A DNA stretch of 64,000 bases from Alloprevotella tannerae. Its GTDB lineage: Bacteria > Bacteroidota > Bacteroidia > Bacteroidales > Bacteroidaceae. Positions 39,136-47,471 of the stretch are shown here, one piece after another (position 1 is the stretch's first letter; every line of letters begins with the position of its first letter). The translations under genes were made by a program, and so were the position numbers. Under the pieces are notes generated by a model that ran no database searches, had not been told where the DNA came from, and saw only the letters and a program-made list of their open reading frames with translations. The DNA lies in assembly GCA_015259125.1 (NCBI GenBank), contig JABZGR010000004.1, positions 1-64,000 of the forward strand. The letters run 5' to 3'.

Positions 39136-39695
39136 TTTTTATTGTAGTGGTTCATTGTGAAATCAATACCGGACAGGGCGAAACTCTTTACAATCTCGCC
39201 AGCCATTTCTACGCGTTCCGGCATCGCCAGCAGGTCTTCCGGGCCGAATTTGCCCAACACAAAATCGACCTGACCGCCGCGCGGAAAATCATTGCCAATA
39301 CCAAAGCGAAGGCGGGCGTATTGTTGTGTGCCCAAACATTGGGTTATGCTCCGCAAACCGTTATGTCCGGCTTCGCTACCACCGGCTCGTAAGCGCAAAG
39401 CGCCAAACGGGAGCGCCAAATCATCGACTACGACGAGCACACGCTCTACCGGAATTTTTTCTTTCTGCATCCAGTAGCGCACAGCATTGCCCGAGGCGTT
39501 CATATACGTTGACGGCTTCAAGAGTAGCAAGCGCTTATTTTTCACGCGCAAGTTCGTGACGAAGCCATAGCGGCGATCTTCAAAAACGAGATTGGACGCC
39601 GTTGCGAGGGCGTCCAATACTCTGAATCCTATGTTATGTCGCGTCTCGGCATATTCGTCTCCGATATTGCCTAAACCGACAATTAAATATTGCAT
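39132..39695 (-). CDS. pth: Peptidyl-tRNA hydrolase
   Basis: A 187-residue enzyme that frees tRNA from dropped-off peptidyl-tRNA. Catalytic residues are visible: Asn10 and His20 in [20 protein letters not shown], and the VDDLALPFG segment with the catalytic Asp. The C-terminal GIGNDFPRG matches the family. The frame is open to an ATG at 39773 that would add 26 residues ([11 protein letters not shown]...); the family normally begins at [10 protein letters not shown], so the internal ATG is preferred. The gene lies between rplY and the S4 protein gene. Confidence 0.94.
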   Translation of the reverse strand: MQYLIVGLGNIGDEYAETRHNIGFRVLDALATASNLVFEDRRYGFVTNLRVKNKRLLLLKPSTYMNASGNAVRYWMQKEKIPVERVLVVVDDLALPFGALRLRAGGSEAGHNGLRSITQCLGTQQYARLRFGIGNDFPRGGQVDFVLGKFGPEDLLAMPERVEMAGEIVKSFALSGIDFTMNHYNKK

Positions 39696-39801
39696 ATCGT
39701 GTTCAACGATTGCAGCAGCAGAGTTATCTGCTCGACGCGTCCAAAGCGAAGCCAGCCGAGACAGGATACTCATCTGCCAAATCTATCTTTAAGGGTCGAA
39801 A

Positions 39802-40422
39802 TTAAGCTTCTGCTTCTTCCGGTTCAGCATCTGCTGCCTCAGAAGCCTGACTCATTGCGGCACGCGTCATCTTAACGCTCACGACAATCACATCCTTCGG
39901 CGTAACGAGTTCGATCTTGTCGTAAGAAAGATCGCCTACCTTGATGCTCTTACCGAGTTTAAGTTTGGTAACGTCGATCTGCAACTTCTCAGGGATGTCT
40001 TGGTAAAGCGCACGTACGTTAATTTTGCGAATCAACGTCATCAAGCGACCACCGGCACGTACACCTTCCGCCAAACCTTGCGTTTGGATGGGCACACCGA
40101 TAACAATCGGACGCTCTGCGTGCACCTCTAAGAAGTCGATGTGCAGAATATTATCTTTTACGGGGTGGAATTGAGATTCGCGGAGCACGGCTTTGTGATC
40201 TTCGCCATCGATATTGATGTCTACGAGGTAGATGTGCGGCGTGTAGATCAACTTTTGCGCATCTTTTTCGCTGATTGCGAAAGCCATAGCTACAGCTTCG
40301 CCGTTCTCATTCTTTTGTTGGCCGTAAAGGTTGCAAGGAATAAGACCTTCGCGACGCAGAGCTTTGGTCGCTCTCTTACCAACTTCGGTGCGCTTAACAC
40401 CGGAAATAGAAATTTGTTTCAT
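39802..40422 (-). CDS. rplY: 50S ribosomal protein bL25, CTC form
   Basis: A 206-residue general stress protein CTC/bL25. The N-terminal 5S rRNA-binding domain (residues 1-95) has SGVKRTEVGKRATKALRREGLIPCNLYG; a second beta domain follows with the segments HVEAERP-like VHAERPIVIGVPI and GGRLMTLIRKINVRAL. The acidic tail (DAEPEEAEA) is typical. The rplY-pth pair is common in bacteria. Its promoter is well defined. Confidence 0.96.
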   Translation of the reverse strand: MKQISISGVKRTEVGKRATKALRREGLIPCNLYGQQKNENGEAVAMAFAISEKDAQKLIYTPHIYLVDINIDGEDHKAVLRESQFHPVKDNILHIDFLEVHAERPIVIGVPIQTQGLAEGVRAGGRLMTLIRKINVRALYQDIPEKLQIDVTKLKLGKSIKVGDLSYDKIELVTPKDVIVVSVKMTRAAMSQASEAADAEPEEAEA

Positions 40423-40509
40423 TGTTTTGTTTGTGTTACTCTAAATTAGTAATTACCTAATTCGCCATCGCACGAAGAGCTGACGCCCACAAGGCGGACA
40501 AATCGGCTG

Positions 40510-40540
40510 CAAAATTACAACTATATCAAAAGTTTGCCAA
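40510..40540 (-). promoter_or_regulatory. Promoter of the rplY-pth operon
   Basis: TTG (40540-40538), 20 bases, then TAATTTTG (40517-40510) on the minus strand: full match. Leader of about 80 bases. Confidence 0.75.
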
Positions 40541-40582
40541 GCTAAAGCGGCGTTTTTTTCGCGCCGGCGGCGTTTTCGCGGG

Positions 40583-41953
40583 CTACTTCTTTGGAGCGGG
40601 CAAACTTTTAATCCAATCTATAATGTCCTGCACCACCTCAAAAGAGATCGTCTCATCGATCTGTCGATATTCGGTAGGCTTTCCCGTTGTGCAATGCTGA
40701 AAGAGATGGTTCAGCCCCGCATATTCTCTAATCAGATTCAGTTTGTTGGCCGGCAGCAAGCGTCTGAAAGCGTCGAGGTTGGGCTTTGCGGCCACCTGCA
40801 CATCCTTTTCGCCATTGACAGCCATTACCGGGCAGCGCGTTTGTCTGACATAGTCGGCCATATCCGTTGAAATAAAACTTTGCAACCAAGGGTTATCGCT
40901 CTTCAAGAAGTCGATCATGGAGGACTTTTGCCCCACATTCAATCTCGTTTGTGTCTGTTGCAAGATATTATTGACCACTTCGTCGGGATTATCCACTTGC
41001 GGGTGACTCGCTTTGTAGGCATACACGGCTTTCATCGCTTTATAATAAGCATCCATCTCTGCCTGCGGGCCCTGCCCCTCCAGCGCCGCGCGGAGTTGTT
41101 CTGCCAACAGACTATCGCCCTTCACACCGCTGCCCGCCAAACTCACGATAAAATCGGCCTTGCCTTGGGCTGCGAGGATGAAAGCGATGCATCCGCCCTC
41201 GCTATGTCCGAGAATGCCGACCGGTCCGAAGTCCGACTGCGAGCGCAGATACTGCAAGCCGGCCAGCGCATCGGCGGCATTGTCAAACATCGTGGAGCGC
41301 GAGGCGTCGCCGGTGCTTTTTCCCGTGCCGCGGTCGTCATAACGCAAACTGGCAATGCCCATTTGCGCCAAGCAGTCGGCTATTACGAGGAAGGGCTTAT
41401 GGTCAAAAATTTCTTCGTCTCGATTTTGCTGCCCACTACCGCTGACCATCAAGACCACAGGCACTTTACGCTTGCCTCCCGTGGCTTGTGGATAACACAA
41501 GGTGCCGGATAGCGTTGCCCCGGCCGCAGGGTTTGTAAACGTTACTTCCTTTGTCTCATACGGATATGGGGGTGATGGCTCCTGAGGGCGATAGATGGGC
41601 GCCTCGCCGCGCTCTAAATTAAGCGGAAACGCATAACCCACTTGACGAAATACGCCTTTCAGCACGCCACCTTCAAGCTTGCCGGCATACGCAGCGCCAA
41701 TCATAGGCACGGAGATGCTCAGCGAGTCGTCAGTAATCAGATTTACCTCGGCGAGCATCCCTCTCACGCTTTGGTCGGGACTATCCAAGGTGCAGACGTC
41801 TTTACCCGCCGCGTCCTTGCTCACGTGGAGCACGAGGGTTAGTTGCATTCCTTGCACCGAAAGCTTACCGCTCCAAGCGCCCGTCAAGCCCTGAGCCGCC
41901 GCCGTAGTCACGAAAAACGGCAGGCATAAGAACCACAAAATCTTCTTCAACAT
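40583..41953 (-). CDS. Secreted alpha/beta hydrolase
   Basis: A 456-residue exported protein. A signal peptide (1-20, ending TTAAA) is followed by a lipocalin-like beta domain (about 22-115) and then an alpha/beta hydrolase domain with the oxyanion region MVSGSGQQNRDE and nucleophile Ser251 in GHSEGG. The C-terminal part has VMAVNGEKDVQV, carrying the acidic residue, and a His in GLNHLFQH. Such proteins act on esters or peptides in the periplasm; the substrate is unknown. It is monocistronic upstream of the rplY promoter. Confidence 0.88.
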   Translation of the reverse strand: MLKKILWFLCLPFFVTTAAAQGLTGAWSGKLSVQGMQLTLVLHVSKDAAGKDVCTLDSPDQSVRGMLAEVNLITDDSLSISVPMIGAAYAGKLEGGVLKGVFRQVGYAFPLNLERGEAPIYRPQEPSPPYPYETKEVTFTNPAAGATLSGTLCYPQATGGKRKVPVVLMVSGSGQQNRDEEIFDHKPFLVIADCLAQMGIASLRYDDRGTGKSTGDASRSTMFDNAADALAGLQYLRSQSDFGPVGILGHSEGGCIAFILAAQGKADFIVSLAGSGVKGDSLLAEQLRAALEGQGPQAEMDAYYKAMKAVYAYKASHPQVDNPDEVVNNILQQTQTRLNVGQKSSMIDFLKSDNPWLQSFISTDMADYVRQTRCPVMAVNGEKDVQVAAKPNLDAFRRLLPANKLNLIREYAGLNHLFQHCTTGKPTEYRQIDETISFEVVQDIIDWIKSLPAPKK

Positions 41954-43006
41954 ATCCTGGTATTTTAATTAAACGCTGCGCTGCGAAGTCCGCTATTTTT
42001 ATCAACTAGAACCGAGCGATGAACCACCGTCTTCAATGGTCGGCGTACCGGTTCACCCTTGGAGAGGACTTACACTTATCGTCGACAAAAATAGTCAAAC
42101 TTCCGGAGAATGCAGGCTGCAACGGGCAACTTTTTGTGCCACTTCTGAAAATTTACAACCCATTTTCTGTTTAAGACGGCTTAGCCTCGGCCGACAATAT
42201 CTACCTTCTCCTTGGGCAAAGTGCACGGTCGATGGCTTAGCGCCTTTTATTATTAGAGCAAACAGGCTTTCGCACCTGAAAAACACGTATACTGCATAAG
42301 CTGAAAGCAAATCGGCGCGTGCGGCCAACAAATATTGCGGTCATTGCACACCAGCATTTTTTTCGTTTGGTGGGAGCAAACGATGGTTTGGCGGCAGCAA
42401 ACAATGGTTTGGCGGCAGCAAACGATAGTTTGGTGGGAGCAAACAATGAGCGGAGGGGATAAAAGCGAAAGATGGCGCGCGTTGGTCTGTTTGAAAACAA
42501 AACAAATAGGGCTAATTATCAAACTATTGCATTTAAAAGAGAAAAGTTTCGTATGCCTACGATGTTCATTCGCAGACTACGCTCAACCCGACAGGCGCAC
42601 AACTCGATGGCAATACTACGCAAGGGCGAGGGGCGAATCAACAAGCCAACGCGTATCGACTAAAACGAGCAGTCAGCGGATCAGCATTGCAATCATCACC
42701 AACAAATTACGCCACAGATGGGCGGGGAATAGGCAAGGGCGCTTGCCGGCCTTAGGACCTGTCGCTTCCGCATAAAGCGCCAAAGAAACGCCCCTCAGAC
42801 TTGGTGCGCGCCGCGCCTTAGCCCCGCGCCAACTGCTGCGCCGGCAGCCTCCCAGCCCGCGACACACATTATTTATATACAACTTCGCTTAAAACTCGGC
42901 GACCACAAAGAAGGCGCAAAGAAGCCGCCGCAACCCTCGCTTCGGCTCCGCAGACGCCCCATTACGCCTCGGCGGCAAATAACTTTGGAAAAAGTAGCGG
43001 TAAAAG
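41954..43006. other. Gene-free gap of about 1 kb holding repeat array A3
   Basis: Divergent space between the hydrolase and nusB. It contains array A3 (42365-42448) and no ORF with a recognisable product. ORFs that cross the array are stop-free only because 21 is a multiple of three. Confidence 0.6.
42365..42448. repeat. Array A3: four tandem 21-bp units (family A)
   Basis: Units start at 42365, 42386, 42407 and 42428. All four keep GTTTG-N7-CAAAC perfectly, with N7 either GTGGGAG (units 1, 4) or GCGGCAG (units 2, 3), and four-base spacers of the type RATR. This is the cleanest copy of the family. Confidence 0.88.
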
Positions 43007-43037
43007 TTGAATAAGGCGAGTTTTCTTCGTAATTTTG
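43007..43037 (+). promoter_or_regulatory. Promoter of the nusB-yajC-ybbR-coaE operon
   Basis: TTG (43007-43009), 20 bases, then TAATTTTG (43030-43037): full match. The TTG at 43035, which would start a longer ORF, is inside the -7 box, so it cannot be the nusB start. Confidence 0.8.
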
Positions 43038-43076
43038 CCCCATTATCAACAAGCAACACTTTTCTTAGACGAAAGA

Positions 43077-44006
43077 ATGATTAACCGAGAACTTATTCGG
43101 CTGAAAGTGGTTCAGCTGATCTATGCATATTATCAAAACCCGGGAAAGACAATGGACGTTGCGCTGAAGGAATTAAACTTCAGCTTGTCGAAAGCTCACG
43201 AGCTTTATCAATATTTACTTGGTTTCCTGATCAATATCCGCCAATATGCGGAGAAGAAAGAAGGCATGAGAGCCGCTCGAGCAGAGCGCTTGGGAACGAA
43301 AATAGGTAGCAATTCACCCGATAGTCGACTGGCTGAGAACCAATTCTTGCGCCAACTGGACGAAAACGAGGCCTTGAACGCTTTTCGTGAGCACCACGCA
43401 GAGTGGGACGATGAGGAACTCTATGTAAAAAAGATCTACACGCTCTTTGTCGAAAGCGAGATTTTCCAAATGTATATGGACAAAGAAAATTTCGACTACG
43501 AGGCAGATCGCGAATTGATTCGCAAACTCTATAAGACGTATGTCTGCAACAATGATGAGTTGGTCGATTTTCTGGAAGAGCACAGTCTCTATTGGAATGA
43601 CGACAAGGACGTTGTAGACAGCTTCGTCTTGAAAACCATCAAGCGTTTCACGCCGGCAAGTGGGGAGAAACAGGAGATCTTACCGGAGTATGACACGGAA
43701 GACGACCACCAATTCGCGCTGGAACTTTTCCAAACGACCATCGAACGCGGCGAAGAAATGCGCGACCTGATCCGTGGCAACAGCAAAAACTGGGAATTTG
43801 GCCGCTTAGCCTTTATGGACGTAATCATTATGCAGATCGCGTTGACGGAAATGCTTACCTTCCCGACGATCCCCTTGAACGTGACGTTTAATGAATACTT
43901 AGACATCGCTAAAATCTACAGCACGCCGCGCAGTTCTTCGTACATCAACGGCCTGCTTGACCACGTCGTGAAGTATCTCCAAGCTGAAAAATTACTTTTA
44001 AAATAA
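43077..44006 (+). CDS. nusB: Transcription antitermination factor NusB, long form
   Basis: A 309-residue NusB. The conserved helical domain is in the C-terminal half (FGRLAFMDVIIMQIALTEMLTFPTIPLNVTFNEYLDIAKIYSTPRSSSYINGLLDHV), while residues 1-170 form the extra N-terminal part seen in Bacteroidota; E. coli NusB has only 139 residues. NusB binds boxA RNA with NusE during rRNA transcription. The ATG at 43077 is chosen because the promoter -7 box covers the earlier in-frame TTG. It leads the yajC-ybbR-coaE operon. Confidence 0.93.
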   Translation: MINRELIRLKVVQLIYAYYQNPGKTMDVALKELNFSLSKAHELYQYLLGFLINIRQYAEKKEGMRAARAERLGTKIGSNSPDSRLAENQFLRQLDENEALNAFREHHAEWDDEELYVKKIYTLFVESEIFQMYMDKENFDYEADRELIRKLYKTYVCNNDELVDFLEEHSLYWNDDKDVVDSFVLKTIKRFTPASGEKQEILPEYDTEDDHQFALELFQTTIERGEEMRDLIRGNSKNWEFGRLAFMDVIIMQIALTEMLTFPTIPLNVTFNEYLDIAKIYSTPRSSSYINGLLDHVVKYLQAEKLLLK

Positions 44007-44028
44007 ACACCCAAACAATATTAAGACT

Positions 44029-44331
44029 ATGAACTTTATTCCTTTGGCTGCAGCGCAACCGCAAGGGGGCGGTATTCAGATGATCGTGATGCTCGTTGGC
44101 TTATTTGCCATCGTATATTTCTTCATGATTCGCCCGCAAAATAAAAAACAAAAGGAAATTCAGAAATTTCGCAATGCACTTGAAGTGGGGCAAGACGTCA
44201 TCACCATTGGCGGCATCCACGGCACAATCAAACGCATTGAAGACAACGATATCATTACGCTGAGCGTAAGCACCGGCGTTGAAATCAAATTTGATCGCTC
44301 CGCCATTATGCCGAAAGGGCAACCGAAATAA
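44029..44331 (+). CDS. yajC: Preprotein translocase accessory subunit YajC
   Basis: A 100-residue membrane protein with one transmembrane helix (about 18-37, IQMIVMLVGLFAIVYFFMIRPQ) followed by a cytoplasmic domain (GQDVITIGGIHGTIKRIEDNDIITL). It associates with SecDF. It follows nusB by 22 bases. Confidence 0.96.
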   Translation: MNFIPLAAAQPQGGGIQMIVMLVGLFAIVYFFMIRPQNKKQKEIQKFRNALEVGQDVITIGGIHGTIKRIEDNDIITLSVSTGVEIKFDRSAIMPKGQPK

Positions 44332-44379
44332 CGCCAAAGCAAGCCTGCGGCGTTGAAAGCGGGCCGAGCAAACGCACAG

Positions 44380-45393
44380 ATGGAAGAACGATTGAGCAAA
44401 AAGCTAAACAGGTGGGCGAAGAAGGGCTTTTCCTTGATTTGGAACAAGCAATTCTTCACCTTCTTAGTATTTTTGTTCATCAGTTTTGCGTTCTGGGTTT
44501 TTACAAACCTGAATGAGACGTACAAACAAGAGTTTGAGTTTCCCATCAAGTTGGTCAACGTCCCCGAGAATGTTGTTATCACGACCGATATTCCAAAGAG
44601 CATTCACGTAAGTCTGCGCGATAAAGGCTTTAATCTTTTAACTGTTGCGCAAAATAAGGACGAGAGTCCGATTCAAATCAACTTTAGCGACTACACTGAC
44701 AATTCCGGGCGCGGCATAGTCTCGTCTGCTGAGCTGGCAAAGCTCATATCGCAACGCCTACCGCAAGGCATGCAGATCATAACCCAACGCCCGCAACAGG
44801 TAGAATTTTATTTTAATTACGGGGAGCGGAAGCGCGTGCCCGTAGTGGTTAATGGCACGTTTGAAGCTGCGGATCCGTTTTACGTCATGCAAGTGCGCCA
44901 CGTTCCGGACAGCGTTACGGTTTACGCCGCTCGCAATCAGTTGAGCACCATTCGCGCCGCACAGACGGTCCCCTTACGATTAACGGGGCTGACAGACAAC
45001 ACGAAGAAGGCGGTATCCTTTCAGACGGCGCCCGGCGTGAAGTTTGTCCCCGAGAAGATCAATCTCAACATTGTCGTAGACCGCTTGGTGGAAAAGACCG
45101 TCCAAGTGCCCGTGCAGCAAGTCAACTTCCCCGCCTCCAAGACCCTGCGCACCTTTCCTTCAAGCGTGAGCGTCACATTCCAAGTCGGGATGCACCTCTA
45201 CCGCTCTGTGAATGCCGACCAATTTGTGCTGGTTGTCAACTACGAAAGTCTGTTAGAAAACCGATCGTCGCGCTACCATCTCTCGTTAAAGTCTGTACCG
45301 CCGGGCGTAAGGCACGTTCGCATTTCCCCGCAAGACGTAGATTACGTCATTGAAGACAATCCCGACAGCGACAATAATGGTAACTCCCATTAA
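44380..45393 (+). CDS. YbbR-like domain membrane protein
   Basis: A 337-residue protein: cytoplasmic N-terminus, one transmembrane helix (about residues 18-42, FFTFLVFLFISFAFWVF) and YbbR-like beta domains in the periplasm (for example NETYKQEFEFPIKLVNVPENVV and GERKRVPVVVNG). Position between yajC and coaE is conserved in Bacteroidales. The ATG at 44380 is preferred over the TTG at 44353. The C-terminus overlaps the coaE start by 17 bases. Gram-positive YbbR (CdaR) regulates a diadenylate cyclase; no such partner is seen here. Confidence 0.87.
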   Translation: MEERLSKKLNRWAKKGFSLIWNKQFFTFLVFLFISFAFWVFTNLNETYKQEFEFPIKLVNVPENVVITTDIPKSIHVSLRDKGFNLLTVAQNKDESPIQINFSDYTDNSGRGIVSSAELAKLISQRLPQGMQIITQRPQQVEFYFNYGERKRVPVVVNGTFEAADPFYVMQVRHVPDSVTVYAARNQLSTIRAAQTVPLRLTGLTDNTKKAVSFQTAPGVKFVPEKINLNIVVDRLVEKTVQVPVQQVNFPASKTLRTFPSSVSVTFQVGMHLYRSVNADQFVLVVNYESLLENRSSRYHLSLKSVPPGVRHVRISPQDVDYVIEDNPDSDNNGNSH

Positions 45394-45952
45394 GCGAGCC
45401 ATAACCGGAGGCATCGGCAGCGGGAAAAGCTACATCTGCCGATTGTTGGAAGAAAAAGGCTTCCCCGTTTTTTATTGCGACGATGAAGCCAAACGCATCA
45501 TTCGCACAAACTCAGACGTAAGAAAAGCCCTGCAAGCCTTGGTGGGCGCTGATGTTTATTCGCCAACAGGCGAACTAAACAAGCCCAAGTTGGCTACCTA
45601 CATTTGCCAAGGACCAGCTTATTCAAAACAAGTCGATGCCATTGTCCACCCCCTCGTACGCAAGTGCTACCTCGATTGGAATGCACGGCAAAAAGCGCCT
45701 ATCACGTATATGGAAAGTGCCATTTTGTACGAGTCTGGCTTTGATGTTTTGGTGGACCAAGTGGTACTCGTTCACGCATCCGAAGACACCCGCATCGCCC
45801 GCATAATGGAGCGCGACAATATAGACCGCACGACAGCCTTGCGTTGGATCAGTTTGCAAATGCCCGAAGCCGAAAAGTTAAAGCGCGCCGACATTGTTAT
45901 CGACAACGAACTCAATGCTTCGCCTGATTTAACACCCCTTCTCCCCCACTAA
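45377..45952 (+). CDS. coaE: Dephospho-CoA kinase
   Basis: A 191-residue kinase catalysing the last step of coenzyme A synthesis. The P-loop GGIGSGKS is at residues 11-18, followed by VFYCDDEAKRI and the lid region DNIDRTTALRWISLQMPEAEKLKRAD. The ATG at 45377 is chosen: the frame's earlier TTG at 45350 lies deeper in the upstream gene. It is the last gene of the nusB operon. Confidence 0.95.
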   Translation: MVTPIKRAITGGIGSGKSYICRLLEEKGFPVFYCDDEAKRIIRTNSDVRKALQALVGADVYSPTGELNKPKLATYICQGPAYSKQVDAIVHPLVRKCYLDWNARQKAPITYMESAILYESGFDVLVDQVVLVHASEDTRIARIMERDNIDRTTALRWISLQMPEAEKLKRADIVIDNELNASPDLTPLLPH

Positions 45953-46272
45953 AGCGCACGCAGGCCCTGTTCATACTCCCCTTGCACATCTTCCCCTCCC
46001 ACACATTATATATATAGTTGCGCACCCAACGCGGCAAGCGAAAACGACGAAAGACTATGCCCTTCGTTTGGTTTGATCAAGCCATTGCCACACATAGCCT
46101 TGACCTTATTAAAGGTTGTGCAGCCTTACTTGACCACACACAAGTTAGCGGCTCGCCATCTCCAGGCTTCCGACTCCTATCGCTTAATCTTCAGCGAGCG
46201 AATTGGAACAAAAATTCTTCTATATTTGCCGGCAGCGCCTGATAATCGATGCCAACAAAAGGCAGCATTTAC
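45953..46272. other. Gap between coaE and the DUF5606 gene
   Basis: About 320 bases with no gene, array or clear terminator recognised. The DUF5606 promoter lies at its right end. Confidence 0.5.
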
Positions 46273-46303
46273 TTGGCTATCCCTTCATCAAACATTATCT
46301 TTG
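46273..46303 (+). promoter_or_regulatory. Promoter of the DUF5606 operon
   Basis: TTG (46273-46275), 20 bases, then TATCTTTG (46296-46303): full match. It lies 34 bases before the ATG at 46337 and excludes the upstream start codons of the longer open frame. Confidence 0.75.
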
Positions 46304-46336
46304 CCGTTACTTTTCAAAAGAAACACAAACAGCAAA

Positions 46337-46774
46337 ATGAAAGAACAAATATTGGCTATCGCAGGCCGTCCGGGCCTTTTCCGCCTCGTTTCCAGGGGCA
46401 GTAACACGTTAATACTTGAGACCCTTGACGAGCAAAAGCGTCGTTTTCCCGCCGGTTTGCGCGATCGAATCACGGCACTCAGCGATGTTTCAATGTATAC
46501 CGACGAGGAAGATACGCCTTTAATGAATGTCTTCGACAATATTTGCAAAGCGCTCGACGGAAAACCCTCTCCGCTCTCTCCAAAACAAGCATCGGCTGCA
46601 GAATTGGCTGAATTTATGGAGCAGGCATTGCCTAATTATGACCGCGAACGCGTACATAAATCTGACATTATCAAACTCATACAATGGTATAACATACTGG
46701 TTCAGGCCGGCTACAAAGATTTCGTTGATCCGGAGGAGGCCGCTGAAGCAGCAGAGACGGAGGAAAAAGCTTGA
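46337..46774 (+). CDS. DUF5606 domain protein
   Basis: A 145-residue protein of unknown function conserved in Bacteroidota. The N-terminal part (MKEQILAIAGRPGLFRLVSRGSN) looks like a small SH3-like barrel. The tail is acidic and Ala-rich (DPEEAAEAAETEEKA). The frame is open from 46073, but the promoter at 46273-46303 supports the ATG at 46337. Its stop TGA overlaps the TTG start of the next gene, so the two are translationally coupled. Confidence 0.85.
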   Translation: MKEQILAIAGRPGLFRLVSRGSNTLILETLDEQKRRFPAGLRDRITALSDVSMYTDEEDTPLMNVFDNICKALDGKPSPLSPKQASAAELAEFMEQALPNYDRERVHKSDIIKLIQWYNILVQAGYKDFVDPEEAAEAAETEEKA

Positions 46775-47355
46775 AAGCCCCTTTAACGCCGGCAGAATGG
46801 TCGCCCAATGTCATCCTGACCGATGCTGATTACCTCGACCGCGTAGCTTTTGACCTGATTGTCAACTTTGAGCGGATGTTGGAGCGCCGCATTGAGCTGG
46901 GCGACTTGTGTCGTTGGCTCGATTGCGTAGCTTTAGACGGCGGACTTCGCCCCGGCGAGAACCAAGTGCAGGCCTTCTTTTTGCACGAACCAAGCAAGAA
47001 GCAGTTTGATCATTTCAAGCCGGCCGTTTTTGCCGACGAATTAGACGCCAAAGCCTTCCACGACAATTTGGGAGAGTTTACGCTGCACAGTTTCCCCGTC
47101 GAATCGATCATCACAAAGGGCGAATTGTTCACGCAATCAATCCTTGCGCTCGGCGAGGCTGAAGCTGTGGAGCGCATAATGGTCATCGGCGACGTGGAAA
47201 CCTACGGTCCGCAAATCAAAAACGCCATCGGCCGACTGACAAATAAGCACGTAACGCTCTTTGCAATGGAGCCGCAGACCGGACAAGGCTTTAGTCAGGA
47301 AATTTTAGGCTATTCGCTGATGAGCGCACTGGGAATCAGCGGCGACGAACTCTGA
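46771..47355 (+). CDS. Conserved hypothetical protein, DUF6621-like
   Basis: A 194-residue soluble protein that I tentatively place with DUF6621 of Bacteroidales. It has no transmembrane segment or signal. The start is a TTG at 46771 whose last bases form the TGA stop of the upstream gene (TTGA), preceded by GGAGG at a proper distance; there is no nearby ATG that keeps the conserved N-terminus. Function is unknown. The coupling with the DUF5606 gene suggests that the two products are made in fixed ratio. Confidence 0.78.
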   Translation: MKAPLTPAEWSPNVILTDADYLDRVAFDLIVNFERMLERRIELGDLCRWLDCVALDGGLRPGENQVQAFFLHEPSKKQFDHFKPAVFADELDAKAFHDNLGEFTLHSFPVESIITKGELFTQSILALGEAEAVERIMVIGDVETYGPQIKNAIGRLTNKHVTLFAMEPQTGQGFSQEILGYSLMSALGISGDEL

Positions 47356-47471
47356 AACAAACAGCAATAACCGGCAATTTGGCCGACGAGAGCCCCAACT
47401 TAGCGGCAGCCAAGGCCTATCGCCGCTTATCAATCATCATCTGACAGACATCAACAACAATCAATTATAAA

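Noticed and set aside
39696..39773. Pth with a 26-residue N-terminal extension
   Set aside because: Possible, but the family starts at the internal ATG. It is noted as an alternative only.
42335..42775. ORFs across family A arrays as repeat proteins (CCHQTMV-like heptads)
   Set aside because: The 21-bp unit is stop-free in some frames only because it is a multiple of three. Families B and C are 22 bp and would shift frame, and no consistent strand, start or promoter is found.
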